From positions 1 through 64,000 of the forward strand of contig CAZIZT010000020.1 of the NCBI GenBank assembly GCA_964544085.1: a DNA stretch of 64,000 nt, given 5' to 3'. Below are positions 24,846 to 33,594 of the stretch, piece by piece (the stretch's first letter is position 1; each line of letters opens with the position of its first letter). A model generated the notes under the pieces. It saw only the letters and a list, made by a program, of their open reading frames with translations, was not told the origin of the DNA and searched no databases. The position numbers were made by a program, and so were the translations under genes. This stretch comes from CAZIZT01 sp964544085 (lineage in GTDB: Bacteria; Campylobacterota_A; Desulfurellia; Desulfurellales; Hippeaceae).

Positions 24846-25591
24846 GATTCACCCCTTTTTCTATATTTTCTGTCTTTGTAAAATAGCTCCACAAAACGTT
24901 TGTTTGCGAACTCTTCCACCTCCTCCTGAAGCTGTTTAAATTTCTCTATAAGCCTGCGCGCCTCGTCCGTTATAACGCTTCCGCCACTGTTCCTTCCTTT
25001 TTGCGTGATGACGTATCTTTCGTTCATGTTGTTTTCCAGGATCTGAATGTGGTTCCAGACTTTTTTGTAGCTGACATTCAAATGTTTTGCAACTGCAGAG
25101 ATTGAGCCGTATTTATCGATGAGTTGCAGTATTTCGAGCTTGCCTTTCCCGAACACCATGCCTATGCCCTTGTTTTCCATCCACACCTTAGTCTTAACCT
25201 TCAGTCTGGGCCGCTTCTTTTCTCTGAAACAGCCAAGCTGACAGTAGATCACATCTATTTCGCTGTTTTTGATGGTTGATCGGACCCTCTTTAAGCCAAA
25301 CCGCGCCGCCACTTTCCAGGCATCCTTGCAGGTTATGCGTTTTTTCTCGTCGGTGTATTTTTTTAACTCGTCGTAAACTTCCTGCTCAAACTCACCATAT
25401 CCCAGACTGCCAAATTGGGCCAGGGGACAATCCTTTACCCTGAAACCGAGCCTTGTGGCAGCCTTTCCTATTAAAAGCGGGTTCATTTTTAGTTTTCTTG
25501 CCACAGCCATCATTTTTGTGCAATCTACCCGACCCCTTTCGTCGGCGTATCTATCAAGCTCCTTTTCAATCAGAGAATCGTTAATCTCCAT
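24842..25591 (-). CDS. ModE-like regulator with a duplicated N-terminal cysteine-containing domain
   Basis: 249 aa. Residues 148-230 are the ModE-type winged helix: KLEILQLIDKYGSISAVAKH, LNVSYKKVWNHIQIL and GRNSGGSVITDEARRLIEKF. It lacks the C-terminal molybdate-binding (MOP) repeats of full ModE. Instead, the N-terminal half holds two similar ~50-residue units (about 9-61 and 72-121), each with DE-x2-R/K-x-(V/T)-C, an A-R-K/F helix and a Cys near its end (Cys24/Cys55; Cys88/Cys117, plus Cys121). The ligand of that part is unknown. It heads and probably controls the wtp operon, and perhaps the FDH operon upstream. Confidence 0.8.
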   Translation of the reverse strand: MEINDSLIEKELDRYADERGRVDCTKMMAVARKLKMNPLLIGKAATRLGFRVKDCPLAQFGSLGYGEFEQEVYDELKKYTDEKKRITCKDAWKVAARFGLKRVRSTIKNSEIDVIYCQLGCFREKKRPRLKVKTKVWMENKGIGMVFGKGKLEILQLIDKYGSISAVAKHLNVSYKKVWNHIQILENNMNERYVITQKGRNSGGSVITDEARRLIEKFKQLQEEVEEFANKRFVELFYKDRKYRKRGES

Positions 25592-25635
25592 GACTATGCA
25601 CCCCGTAATAAATATGATTTTTCTGCATATTTTTC

Positions 25636-25669
25636 CACAAAAAAGTTGCCCCTCCCAAAAGGGAAGGGC
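25636..25669 (-). terminator. Terminator of the formate dehydrogenase operon
   Basis: The stem 25648-25656/25661-25669 has one mismatch and a 4-nt loop. On the minus strand it is followed by AACTTTTTT. It separates the FDH operon from the downstream ModE-like regulator gene. Confidence 0.8.
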
Positions 25670-25677
25670 ACAAAAAG

Positions 25678-26553
25678 CTACTTATCTTGCTTTTCAACGT
25701 ACTTCTTGTAAAAAGAGGAGTGAAGATACTTAACTTCATCCTCACTTTTATACCCCGTTAACATACTCCTTAGGGATCCTTTCACCACAAACAGCGACAT
25801 GTATAGATGCACTAGGAACATGGCAAGAATTACGACAGCAGCCACGTTGTGAGCGATAGCTGCAAACCTGAGCAAATCTATCTGATACTTGAAAATGCCC
25901 TGTTTAAACTGTTGAAAGAACATAGCAGCCCCTGTTGCAAGCATAAAGGCTCCAAGGAGTGTTGCAACCCAGAACCAGAATTTCTGACCCGGATTAAATT
26001 TGCATGCACCGGTCTCTATCTTCTGCTTCGTGAAGTAACCACCGCCTGTTGATAACCACTTGAAGTCGTTTGGGTGCAGAAACATGTCCTTGACCCACAT
26101 AGCAAAAAGCGGGATCAGTACAATTGCAAACAGGGCAGCGCCCAGGTCATGCAGCGATCTCATGGTCCTTACAAATCCGTCGCCTCCAAAAAACTTTGCG
26201 TATACTATGATCAAGCCTGTTGGAATCAGTAGCGTAAAACTGGCGGCGGCAATCCAGTGCACTATGATGTTGAACACATTGAAAAATTTTATCTTTTTGC
26301 CGCCCTCCTCAAAGCGTTTAGGCCCAAAAATTATGTAATGCAGGAAAAAGCCTGCCAGCAGTGCACCTATAACCAGGATGTAGACTATCTTAAAGTAAGA
26401 TGTCTGGAACTCAACGAATCTGGTGCCCCAAACGTAGTAATGGGGAACGCTACCAACAAGCTGCTGCCGGATAATATCGGGAGGGGGGAGTGCAGCCGAA
26501 GCCACTCCCCTTGCAAGAAACAGAGACAGAAGCGTCAGGATAAATTTCCGCAT
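25678..26553 (-). CDS. fdhC: Formate dehydrogenase cytochrome b subunit (FdhC/FdnI-like)
   Basis: Membrane anchor that passes electrons from the periplasmic FDH to menaquinone. After an N-terminal signal-like segment (residues 1-20) there are four or five membrane helices, with His in FNVFNIIVHWIAAASFTLLI, GFVRTMRSLHDLGAALFAIV and IAHNVAAVVILAMFLVHLYM that would bind two b hemes. The family is FdnI-like but with the longer N-terminus of epsilonproteobacterial FdhC. I start it at 26553, where GGGGAGA precedes the ATG; the reading frame extends to 26901 but that part lies inside fdhB. Last gene of the FDH operon. Confidence 0.92.
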   Translation of the reverse strand: MRKFILTLLSLFLARGVASAALPPPDIIRQQLVGSVPHYYVWGTRFVEFQTSYFKIVYILVIGALLAGFFLHYIIFGPKRFEEGGKKIKFFNVFNIIVHWIAAASFTLLIPTGLIIVYAKFFGGDGFVRTMRSLHDLGAALFAIVLIPLFAMWVKDMFLHPNDFKWLSTGGGYFTKQKIETGACKFNPGQKFWFWVATLLGAFMLATGAAMFFQQFKQGIFKYQIDLLRFAAIAHNVAAVVILAMFLVHLYMSLFVVKGSLRSMLTGYKSEDEVKYLHSSFYKKYVEKQDK

Positions 26554-26564
26554 TGCTCTCCCCT

Positions 26565-27176
26565 TTACTTGTTCGGATAAGCCACATCCCACCCGTACGG
26601 ACCTGTTGGGACTCCATGTCCCATTTCGAGTTTTCTCGTTCTGATAATGTCGGAAACGTGGGCGGCATCTCCGACAATAAGGGCGTTGGTTGCACACATA
26701 GCAGCGCAAAGAGGCACTTTGCCCTCTGCGATCCTGTTCTGGCCGTAAAGCCTCTTCTCTTTGTCGGAGAATGTTGGAGCGGGACCGCCAGCACACATGG
26801 TGCACTTGTCCATGACGCCCCGGATACCGAATGCGCCGTCCCTTGGGAATTGCGGAGCACCGAACGGACAAGCATACAGACAATAGCCGCAGCCAATGCA
26901 CTTATCCTTATCGTGCAGAACGATACCGTCGGCTCTGATGTAGAAACACTGAACCGGACAGACCTGGGCACATGGAGCGTCCGTACAGTGCATGCAGGAT
27001 ATGGATAGGGAGTACTCTTTGTTCTCCACACCTTCGTTTACGGTGATAACCCTGCGGCGATTAATGCCAAGAGGTAGCTCGTTGCCTTCCTGGCAGGCAA
27101 CTTCGCAGCCGTGGCAATTTATGCATCTGTGTACGTCACAGTAAAATTTCATTCTACCGTATTTGTACTCTGCCAT
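26565..27176 (-). CDS. fdhB: Formate dehydrogenase iron-sulfur subunit
   Basis: 203-aa four-cluster ferredoxin subunit linking FdhA to the cytochrome. Cys motifs in order: CINCHGCEVAC (18-28), CMHCTDAPCAQVCP (61-74), CIGCGYCLYACPFGAP (93-108) and CTMCAGG with CAAMCATNAL (123 onward). This is the FdnH/HybA-type 4x[4Fe-4S] layout, without the C-terminal membrane helix of E. coli FdnH, as in Campylobacter/Wolinella FdhB. It sits 11 bp before fdhC and 13 bp after fdhA. Confidence 0.94.
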   Translation of the reverse strand: MAEYKYGRMKFYCDVHRCINCHGCEVACQEGNELPLGINRRRVITVNEGVENKEYSLSISCMHCTDAPCAQVCPVQCFYIRADGIVLHDKDKCIGCGYCLYACPFGAPQFPRDGAFGIRGVMDKCTMCAGGPAPTFSDKEKRLYGQNRIAEGKVPLCAAMCATNALIVGDAAHVSDIIRTRKLEMGHGVPTGPYGWDVAYPNK

Positions 27177-27189
27177 CTCTCACTCCTTC

Positions 27190-30006
27190 TTATGCTTTTT
27201 CTATACGGCACAAGCCGACCTTGGTTTCTGGAATCTGAGTAACAATGTCGTAGCCGTAGTTGGTTACCGTGTTGGCACTCTCACCTATGGCGTACGGCTT
27301 TGCACCCTTCGGATAGTTGGCACTCATATCCTTGCCTTCCATAATACCGGCGAAGTGGATCGGCAGGAATATCCTATCAGGCAACACCCTGTAGGAGTAT
27401 TGTGCCTTCACCTTTATTTTTGCACCCTCCGGCGAATGGATCCACATCATGTCTCCGTCGCCTATGCCGTATTTTATAGCCAGCTCCGGATGGATCTCTG
27501 CGAACATCTCCGGATAAATGGCAGCAAGATATTTGGACGTTCTCTCTTCCACACCGGCTCCCATGTAGGTGACCAGTCTTCCGGTGGTGAGGATGACCGG
27601 GTACTCTTTTGCCCAATCCTTTTTCTGGATGGAGATAAACTTTGTATCGACCCTGTACTGGTTCTTCTGATCCGGATAGGTAGGATAGACCTTCACAAGA
27701 TCATAGCGTGGCGTATGCAGAGGCTCTCTGTGGATAGGTATCTGATCCGGGAAGTTCCAGACGATTGCCCTTGCTCTTGCGTTACCGTATGGAGCAATGC
27801 CGTATTTCATGCAGATCTTTGCAATCAAGCCACTGATGTCCACCTTCCAGTTTTTGCCCATTACCTTCTTCTCAAACGGTGTTAGCTTGATGCCAAGCAC
27901 CTTCTCGATGTTGTCCTTTGTGATCTCAGGATAACCGCCTTTGACCTTGGCGCCTTTGAGCGTTGCCAGCGGTCCTGCAAGCTGACTTACACCATTGTGG
28001 ACAAGTCCGAACCTGTTTCTGAAGCCCATACCACCCTGCATTACCGGCAGATTCAGATCGTACAGTATCGGGCTTCCAGGATGGTCCTCTGTCCAGCATG
28101 GCCATGGCAAGCCGTAGTACTCGCCTTTGACCGGTCCAATACCGCGCAACGTTACAGGATCGAAGTACTCCCAGTACTTGTTGTGTTTCTTCAGTCTCTC
28201 GGCTTTCCAGCCGGTGAGACCTATTGTCTTGATGATCCTTGCAATCTCGTCGGTTGCGTCTTCAGGGAATTTGAACGTATTCTTGACCTGTTTGAGTGTA
28301 AGGGTCTTTTTATCAACATCGAGGAGCATAGCCCTTGTGAACTCTTTGTAGAAGCCAAGCCTTTTTGCCAGCTCAAACATGATCTCATGGTCGGTTTTTG
28401 ACTCATACATCGGCTTGACAACCCTGTTTCTCCACTGGGCGCTCCTGTTTGTTGCCGTTACAGAACCACTGTTTTCAAACTGTGTTGCTGCAGGCAACAG
28501 GAAGAGATTGTTCTTTCTCTCTGTAATAACAGCGCCTTCCTGAGCGAATGGGTCTACAATGACAAGCAGATCCAGTTTGTCCAGGGCTTCTTTAACCTTT
28601 GCTGTCTGCTCAGTTGTGGTTAAGGCGTTACCCATAACCACCAACGCCTTAATCGGTGATGGTGAGTAGATTTTCTCTTCCTGCAGGACACCCTGCCACC
28701 ATTTTGCTAATGTGAAGCCCTTTGTCTCCATCCATTTCTTGGATTTGAATCGCTTAACGAGCCAGTTGTAATCAACTCCCCACTGCTTCGCAAAGTATTT
28801 CCAGGAGCCCTCATGCAGACCGTAGTAGCCCGGCAGCGAGTGCGAGAGATCGCACATATCCGTTGCACCCTGAACGTTGTCGTGACCCCTTAAGATGTTA
28901 CAACCTCCGCCGGGTACACCCATATTACCAAGGGCGAGCTGGAGAATTGGTCCGATTCTTGTATTGGAAGAACCGATCGTGTGCTGCGTGTAGCCCATTG
29001 CCCAGACAAATGTGCCCGGTCTATTTGTTGCATAGGCTTCCGCTATCTGGTAGATCCTTTCGACCGGTACACCCGTCACATCGGATACGCGCTCAGGGGT
29101 CCACTTCTCAGCCTCTTTCTTGACAGCATCCATGCCGTAGACCCTCTGTTTGATAAATTCCTTATCCTCCCAGCCGTTTTTGAAGATCAGATGAAGGATG
29201 CCGTAGATGAATGGTATGTCTGTACCGGGTCTGATCTGAGCGAACAGATCTGCATGCGCTGCAGTTTTTGTGAATCTTGGATCAATAACTATTAATACAG
29301 CGTTGTTTCTCTCCTTGGCCTTCAGGAAGTTTTTAAATCCAACCGGATGTGCAACTGCTGGGTTGGATCCAATTACCATGATTGCTTTGGAGTTCTGGAT
29401 ATCACCCAGATGGTTGGTCATTGCGCCGTATCCCCACGTGTTTGCCACACCAGCAACCGTGGAGCTGTGGCATATTCTTGCCTGATGGTCTATGTTGTTT
29501 GTACCAAAGAATGCTGCGAATTTCCTGAAGTAATAAGCCTGTTCGGTGCTCATCTTTGCTGAACCCAGGAACATTACGGAGTCTGGTCCGTATTTCTCCC
29601 TGAGTGACTTTAGCTGGTTGGCTATCTTGTCAAGCGCCTCTTTCCAGCTTATACGTTTCCATTCACCGTTTACCTTCTCAAGCGGGTGCTTTAATCTCTT
29701 CTTTGATCTTACCTCATCAATCATTGCTGCGCCTTTACAGCAATGGCCACCCTGGCTGAATGGGTGAAGCTGAGCAACCTCTTGTCTTACCCAAACACCG
29801 TTTTGGACCTCGGCTATGATACCGCAACCCACCGAGCATGCCGTACAGATCGTTCTAACCTTTTTGGAGCCTGGATATGGCTCTTTAATTTCGGCAGCGG
29901 ATGCATTTCTCACAACTCCTCTGGCAGCAAGAGAAGAAGTAGCTACGGCTGTGCCCAGTGCAGCCATCTTAAGAAACGATCTGCGTCCTACCTTACTTCC
30001 CTGCAT
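27190..30006 (-). CDS. fdhA: Formate dehydrogenase catalytic subunit, cysteine form
   Basis: W/Mo-bis-pterin enzyme oxidising formate to CO2 in the periplasm. A Tat signal opens the protein (GRRSFLKMAALGTA, residues 7-20). A [4Fe-4S] site follows with Cys54, Cys57, Cys61 and Cys89/90. The catalytic loop reads DHQARICHSSTVAGVAN: Cys179 stands where many FDHs have selenocysteine, and the next His180 is kept. GAMTNHLGDIQNS and later molybdopterin segments are intact. At 938 aa it is full length, with no in-frame TGA. Encoded with FdhB, FdhC, a Tat-signal protein and a TorD-type chaperone. Tungsten or molybdenum cannot be told apart from sequence. Confidence 0.96.
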   Translation of the reverse strand: MQGSKVGRRSFLKMAALGTAVATSSLAARGVVRNASAAEIKEPYPGSKKVRTICTACSVGCGIIAEVQNGVWVRQEVAQLHPFSQGGHCCKGAAMIDEVRSKKRLKHPLEKVNGEWKRISWKEALDKIANQLKSLREKYGPDSVMFLGSAKMSTEQAYYFRKFAAFFGTNNIDHQARICHSSTVAGVANTWGYGAMTNHLGDIQNSKAIMVIGSNPAVAHPVGFKNFLKAKERNNAVLIVIDPRFTKTAAHADLFAQIRPGTDIPFIYGILHLIFKNGWEDKEFIKQRVYGMDAVKKEAEKWTPERVSDVTGVPVERIYQIAEAYATNRPGTFVWAMGYTQHTIGSSNTRIGPILQLALGNMGVPGGGCNILRGHDNVQGATDMCDLSHSLPGYYGLHEGSWKYFAKQWGVDYNWLVKRFKSKKWMETKGFTLAKWWQGVLQEEKIYSPSPIKALVVMGNALTTTEQTAKVKEALDKLDLLVIVDPFAQEGAVITERKNNLFLLPAATQFENSGSVTATNRSAQWRNRVVKPMYESKTDHEIMFELAKRLGFYKEFTRAMLLDVDKKTLTLKQVKNTFKFPEDATDEIARIIKTIGLTGWKAERLKKHNKYWEYFDPVTLRGIGPVKGEYYGLPWPCWTEDHPGSPILYDLNLPVMQGGMGFRNRFGLVHNGVSQLAGPLATLKGAKVKGGYPEITKDNIEKVLGIKLTPFEKKVMGKNWKVDISGLIAKICMKYGIAPYGNARARAIVWNFPDQIPIHREPLHTPRYDLVKVYPTYPDQKNQYRVDTKFISIQKKDWAKEYPVILTTGRLVTYMGAGVEERTSKYLAAIYPEMFAEIHPELAIKYGIGDGDMMWIHSPEGAKIKVKAQYSYRVLPDRIFLPIHFAGIMEGKDMSANYPKGAKPYAIGESANTVTNYGYDIVTQIPETKVGLCRIEKA

Positions 30007-30029
30007 TTTTCACTCTCCTTCCACTTTAA

Positions 30030-30248
30030 TTAAGGTGCGATTTTGTAATACTCTTCCCAGTGTTTTGTGATCCTGTAGAGAATCTCTCGTTTGGGAGAGT
30101 GTCCCCTAACAACACCGTTGTCGCCTGGCGGTTGTACCTGGGCATCCGATACAGCAGGGCTCATCACTGCGCTACCCACTGCGGAGGCGGCAACACTGAA
30201 TGTCAGGGCTTTTTTAAGAAATTCTCGCCTGTCCTCCTTACCACTCAT
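30030..30248 (-). CDS. Small Tat-signal protein of the formate dehydrogenase region
   Basis: 72 aa. The twin-arginine motif DRREFLKKALTFSVAASAVG leads the protein; the tail GVVRGHSPKREILYRITKHW ends at residue 72. Its size, position directly before fdhA and the C-terminal WEEYYKIA-type end match the 'formate dehydrogenase region TAT target' family (TIGR02811) known from epsilonproteobacterial FDH operons. Function not established; it may be a small exported partner of FdhA. It lies 23 bp before fdhA. Confidence 0.88.
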   Translation of the reverse strand: MSGKEDRREFLKKALTFSVAASAVGSAVMSPAVSDAQVQPPGDNGVVRGHSPKREILYRITKHWEEYYKIAP

Positions 30249-30277
30249 AACATCCCCTCCTTGAAAAATTTAAAACA

Positions 30278-31030
30278 TTAAACATCTTCCTCAACCGCTT
30301 CCTCTTCTTCTATGTCGAGTCCGCAGCTTGGTGGCATTTCAGCTTTGTGCCTGCCTTTGTGCTTCAGATTCGTATATGGCAGCACCTTCTCCGCATGTAT
30401 CTCTTTTTCTTGTTTTCTGGCAGGTAGGGGCACATCAAAGTACATACGCTCAAACTCGATGAATGCTTTGAAGAGTATGGCAATTTCTCTATACATTCGG
30501 CTTTTTTCGTACTCTATCAGGCTGTTTGCAAACTCATCGGCAAATGGATTCAGAATATTCACAAACACATCCCTTTGGAGTTTGTCGTAGTTGTTTTCCT
30601 TGCTTGCATTGCGGATTAAATGGTGCATGAAGGTGCAGATGAAGCCAATATCATCTTCTGTGTCTGTATAGTGCTTATCGTCAAGCCTGAATTGGGTTTT
30701 TAGTATGTAGTCAATCATTTCGACTCTCTTCTTGCCGCTTTCGTAGCCCTCATCAAAGTAGGAGGCTGTTGTTCGTATGGGGCTTGAGGGATCGAAAAAA
30801 ACCCTATCATACTCATCCGATAATTCCTGATATCCGCCTTTTTTTAGCATCTCAAGTAGATTATCGGTGGCTATTTTTGCCTCATCTGTAATTGGATACT
30901 CGGCTATTGTTTCAAGGGTCTCTTTAACACCATCGAATCGGTCATCTCTGTCTGTAAACGCAAACAGTACAGAGAAAAGACCGTAGTAAACGCTTCTGGA
31001 TCGATCTACAAGTTCTTTTTTATTAGACAC
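30278..31030 (-). CDS. TorD/DmsD-family chaperone for formate dehydrogenase
   Basis: 250 aa, all-helical. YYGLFSVLFAFTDRDDRF, LSDEYDRVFFDPSSPIRTTA, DDIGFICTFMHHLI and DVFVNILNPFADEFA follow the TorD pattern of cytoplasmic chaperones that hold a molybdoenzyme and its Tat signal until the cofactor is in. The acidic C-terminus (IEEEEAVEEDV) is low-complexity. Encoded in the FDH operon between the large Fe-S protein (8-bp overlap) and the Tat-signal protein, so FdhA is the likely client. Confidence 0.88.
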   Translation of the reverse strand: MSNKKELVDRSRSVYYGLFSVLFAFTDRDDRFDGVKETLETIAEYPITDEAKIATDNLLEMLKKGGYQELSDEYDRVFFDPSSPIRTTASYFDEGYESGKKRVEMIDYILKTQFRLDDKHYTDTEDDIGFICTFMHHLIRNASKENNYDKLQRDVFVNILNPFADEFANSLIEYEKSRMYREIAILFKAFIEFERMYFDVPLPARKQEKEIHAEKVLPYTNLKHKGRHKAEMPPSCGLDIEEEEAVEEDV

Positions 31031-32729
31031 CTTTTTTTCCTTTCATTTCCTGTTCTATTTGGTGTTTGAGCATCACCTTTGGTTTGCAGTCCGGACAACA
31101 GTAGAGTGTTTTTACTCTGGGGTCGTCTTCTCCAAATATGGGTATCATCATTTCCGCTATTTTCCTGATTGAACGAGCAGGGGCGAACGGTTTTCCGCAC
31201 TCTATACACCTGAACAGCTCATCTTTTGCCAGTACCTGCTCGGTGAAGTACTCCGGCTTTAGCTCGAGAGTATCATCAATAAGCTCAAGACACTCTTCTG
31301 GACAGATAAGCTCGCAGTAGCCGCAACTTGAGCAGATAATAGGTGTAAACCTAAGCGTATTGTCGCTACTGTTGGGTTTTAGAGCTTCTAAGTTGCATCC
31401 ACCGGCACAGGATAGACAGAGGGTGCATTTGTTTGTGTCTATTTTGATTTTGCAGTAGTGTATGAACTCGCCGGTTTTGTAAACACCAAGGTCTCTGTTG
31501 CCTACAAGGTGTGAGAGTCTGTTGGCTACGATCTCTCTCTTTTTAGCATACATCTGATTGGCAATTGTAAACCTTGTGCCCTCGAGCTTTTTCGCATTAT
31601 CTATGGCAGTTTGCAGCTGCTGGTGATCCTCAGCAAGCAATATAGCTTCTTCATTGTAAGCACGCCTGTAGAATTCATTGACCATTTCTATGGCCTCTCT
31701 GGTTCCACGTGAGACTGAATCGTTATAGAGTATAACCTGTGAGCCACTCTCTTGCAGGATTGTTAGAAAATGGGATTCATCGAGGAATTTCCTGCCACCT
31801 ATAACAAAGGGTAATACATCCTCTTTTAGCCTCACATCCAGTGAGTCGATATTCATTTCTTCGGGTATAATCAATGCGATTCTGTCACGAAAAGCCTTGC
31901 TCATCATATGAAAAACGCCACGGCTTGTCTCGGCGTAATCCAGAGCACCGGATGGGCATATACTGATGCATCCACCACAGCCTGTACAGTTAACTTCCAC
32001 AAACTCAAGGTGTCGTTTGTCATCTATTTTGAGTATTGCTTCGACGGGGCAAAAATCGGCACAAAAACCACATACATCATGCTTTCTTTCGTGGTACTGG
32101 CATATTGACGGATCGTAGCGTATTATTTTTGTGTACTCGTAGCCTTCTTTAAGGTTTTTAACAATTGAACGATAAGTCTGCTCAAATCCAAGCTTTGCAG
32201 GATCGTACACACCGACCCTTTCGTGGTTCTCTGGTACATTGAAGAAAATAACCTGATCGGTTTCAATTCGATTCTCATGATCGTTTTCGTCTTTAAATGT
32301 TACGACAAGAGAACCGATTGAACCCTTTATGCTGGTGAGCTTGTCAGGTTCTATCTGGGAAATTTCAAAGGCTTCTTTATCGTTGAAATCCTTTAAGAAC
32401 TCCTCAACCCTATCGGGTGAACCTATGATCAGTAACCTGTTTTGAACTGGCTGATACTGTGGTATGTCAGTTGAATAGGAGTACTTCAGGTGCCTTAATT
32501 TATAAAGAGTCAGAACACCTTTTGCCTTTTTCTGAGGATCATCCGGTGAGTGGCGCAAATAAAAGTTTACCTCTGGTGCATAAATAACAGGGTTGAGATC
32601 TCTTGAGTTTCCTATGATAACCTGTTTGCCTTCGAGTTCTTCGACCCCTTTTACCCTCTTAATCTCGTCTGGCAGACTTAGATCACTTTCTTCAGTCTCC
32701 AGTAATGCAAACTCTACATCTTCTATCAT
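31023..32729 (-). CDS. Multi-[4Fe-4S] cluster protein, first gene of the FDH operon
   Basis: 568 aa, cytoplasmic (no signal). Cys-rich regions: CQYHERKHDVCGFCADFCP near residue 210, CTGCGGCISICPSGALDYAE near 248, CTLCLSCAGGCNLEAL near 437, CSSCGYCELICPEECLEL near 470, and two CxxC pairs (CIECGKPF, CCPDCKPK) near 510-550. The N-terminal ~190 residues are unlike ferredoxins and resemble the same position in Campylobacter and Wolinella FDH loci. Its exact role (electron transfer to a cytoplasmic partner, or maturation) is unknown. It is the first gene after a good promoter. GGAAGGAAAGG precedes the ATG. Confidence 0.85.
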   Translation of the reverse strand: MIEDVEFALLETEESDLSLPDEIKRVKGVEELEGKQVIIGNSRDLNPVIYAPEVNFYLRHSPDDPQKKAKGVLTLYKLRHLKYSYSTDIPQYQPVQNRLLIIGSPDRVEEFLKDFNDKEAFEISQIEPDKLTSIKGSIGSLVVTFKDENDHENRIETDQVIFFNVPENHERVGVYDPAKLGFEQTYRSIVKNLKEGYEYTKIIRYDPSICQYHERKHDVCGFCADFCPVEAILKIDDKRHLEFVEVNCTGCGGCISICPSGALDYAETSRGVFHMMSKAFRDRIALIIPEEMNIDSLDVRLKEDVLPFVIGGRKFLDESHFLTILQESGSQVILYNDSVSRGTREAIEMVNEFYRRAYNEEAILLAEDHQQLQTAIDNAKKLEGTRFTIANQMYAKKREIVANRLSHLVGNRDLGVYKTGEFIHYCKIKIDTNKCTLCLSCAGGCNLEALKPNSSDNTLRFTPIICSSCGYCELICPEECLELIDDTLELKPEYFTEQVLAKDELFRCIECGKPFAPARSIRKIAEMMIPIFGEDDPRVKTLYCCPDCKPKVMLKHQIEQEMKGKKGV

Positions 32730-33034
32730 CCTTTCCTTCCCGGTACAGATAACTTTCTAACTCGTAATTTTCTCATCCTCTACGTTACACATTCTACTCA
32801 CGTAAATGACCTCAGTCAACTATTTTTTAATTCTGTCTTTTTTTATTATGAATAGTTTGCATATTTTGCCACATCTGAATTAACCTTCAATAGGTTAATG
32901 CTTTTAAAATCGGCTTTTTCTTGGTAAAGTATAGCTCCAATACGGTTTAAAATAACATTAAGTAAGAGTTTAGTTTAATATAAAATAAGCAGGAAAACGA
33001 GAAACTTTAAGAGGCTGATGGATTTAATGTTAAG
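32730..33034 (-). other. 305-bp intergenic control region upstream of the FDH operon, with an inverted repeat
   Basis: AT-rich, no gene seen. It contains the FDH promoter and, about 60 bp further upstream, TTAACC (32880-32885) and GGTTAA (32893-32898) as a perfect 6-bp inverted repeat with a 7-bp gap, a plausible protein-binding site. The rest (32900-33034) is AT-rich and shows no clear promoter; it may also hold the end of transcripts from the DUF123 gene. Confidence 0.55.
32791..32819 (-). promoter_or_regulatory. Promoter of the formate dehydrogenase operon
   Basis: Minus strand TTGACT (32819-32814), 17-nt spacer, TAGAAT (32796-32791). Five of six matches in each hexamer, exact spacing. 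Leader about 55 nt. Confidence 0.7.
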
Positions 33035-33532
33035 TTAGTAAGTTATTTCATTGCTGATTTGCAAACATATTATTCTTGTAAATTGTCTTATAGAGAGATT
33101 CTCAGTTATATATTGAATTTTATCTATTGGATTGATCGGGCTTACAAAGAGGTGGCTTGCGCTTTTAGCGTCTGTAGCCCCAAAACCCCTAATATAATCG
33201 AAATGCTTCTCAAGCATTTTTGCCAGCGTTTCTTCGAGAGGCTCTGATGATATAAAGCAGACAATCTGTATCAATTTAACATGTTCCATCAGATAATCGA
33301 TATGCCACCTCAGTTTTCTGGGAGGATTTAGGTATCTTTTTAATCTGCTCGAGAGGCCATTCATTGCAGAGCCCACGTAGATATACCACCCAGCCTCAAA
33401 TTTGAGACTACCCAGAGCCCCTACGTTGAGATACATCGATCGTTCAAGGCGCATAATAAGGAGATATGAGCCTTTTTCTTTCGGTAAGTTATCAGAATGA
33501 GCCAGAATTGTGTATATTTTTTCATGGCTCAT
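33035..33532 (-). CDS. DUF123/GIY-YIG-like nuclease-family protein
   Basis: 165 aa. KGSYLLIMRLERSMYLNVGA, AGWYIYVGSAMNGLSSRLKR, KLRWHIDYLMEH and FGATDAKSASHLF are the marks of DUF123, a GIY-YIG-related family often annotated as endonuclease-III-associated or sugar fermentation stimulation-like. The Y-I-Y-V-G-S core and Arg in the following helix suggest a catalytic site. Not in an operon; function in the cell unknown. The C-terminal 30 residues go beyond the usual family end. Confidence 0.8.
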   Translation of the reverse strand: MSHEKIYTILAHSDNLPKEKGSYLLIMRLERSMYLNVGALGSLKFEAGWYIYVGSAMNGLSSRLKRYLNPPRKLRWHIDYLMEHVKLIQIVCFISSEPLEETLAKMLEKHFDYIRGFGATDAKSASHLFVSPINPIDKIQYITENLSIRQFTRIICLQISNEITY

Positions 33533-33534
33533 GC

Positions 33535-33562
33535 TTGTAATATATCAAAACTCGCTTATATT
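33535..33562 (+). promoter_or_regulatory. Probable promoter of the SDH-family gene
   Basis: TTGTAA (33535-33540), 16-nt spacer, TATATT (33557-33562). About 30 nt before the ATG with GGAGGTG in between. Confidence 0.4.
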
Positions 33563-33594
33563 GACTATCGCCAAAACTGTTTCGGAGGTGGTGT

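Noticed and set aside
26554..26901. N-terminal extension of the FDH cytochrome b gene
   Set aside because: It falls inside fdhB in another frame; Arg/Cys-rich shadow translation. The ATG at 26553 has a good Shine-Dalgarno.
29400..29480. Selenocysteine (TGA) at the FDH active site
   Set aside because: The codon is TGC (Cys); no in-frame TGA or SECIS-like hairpin follows.
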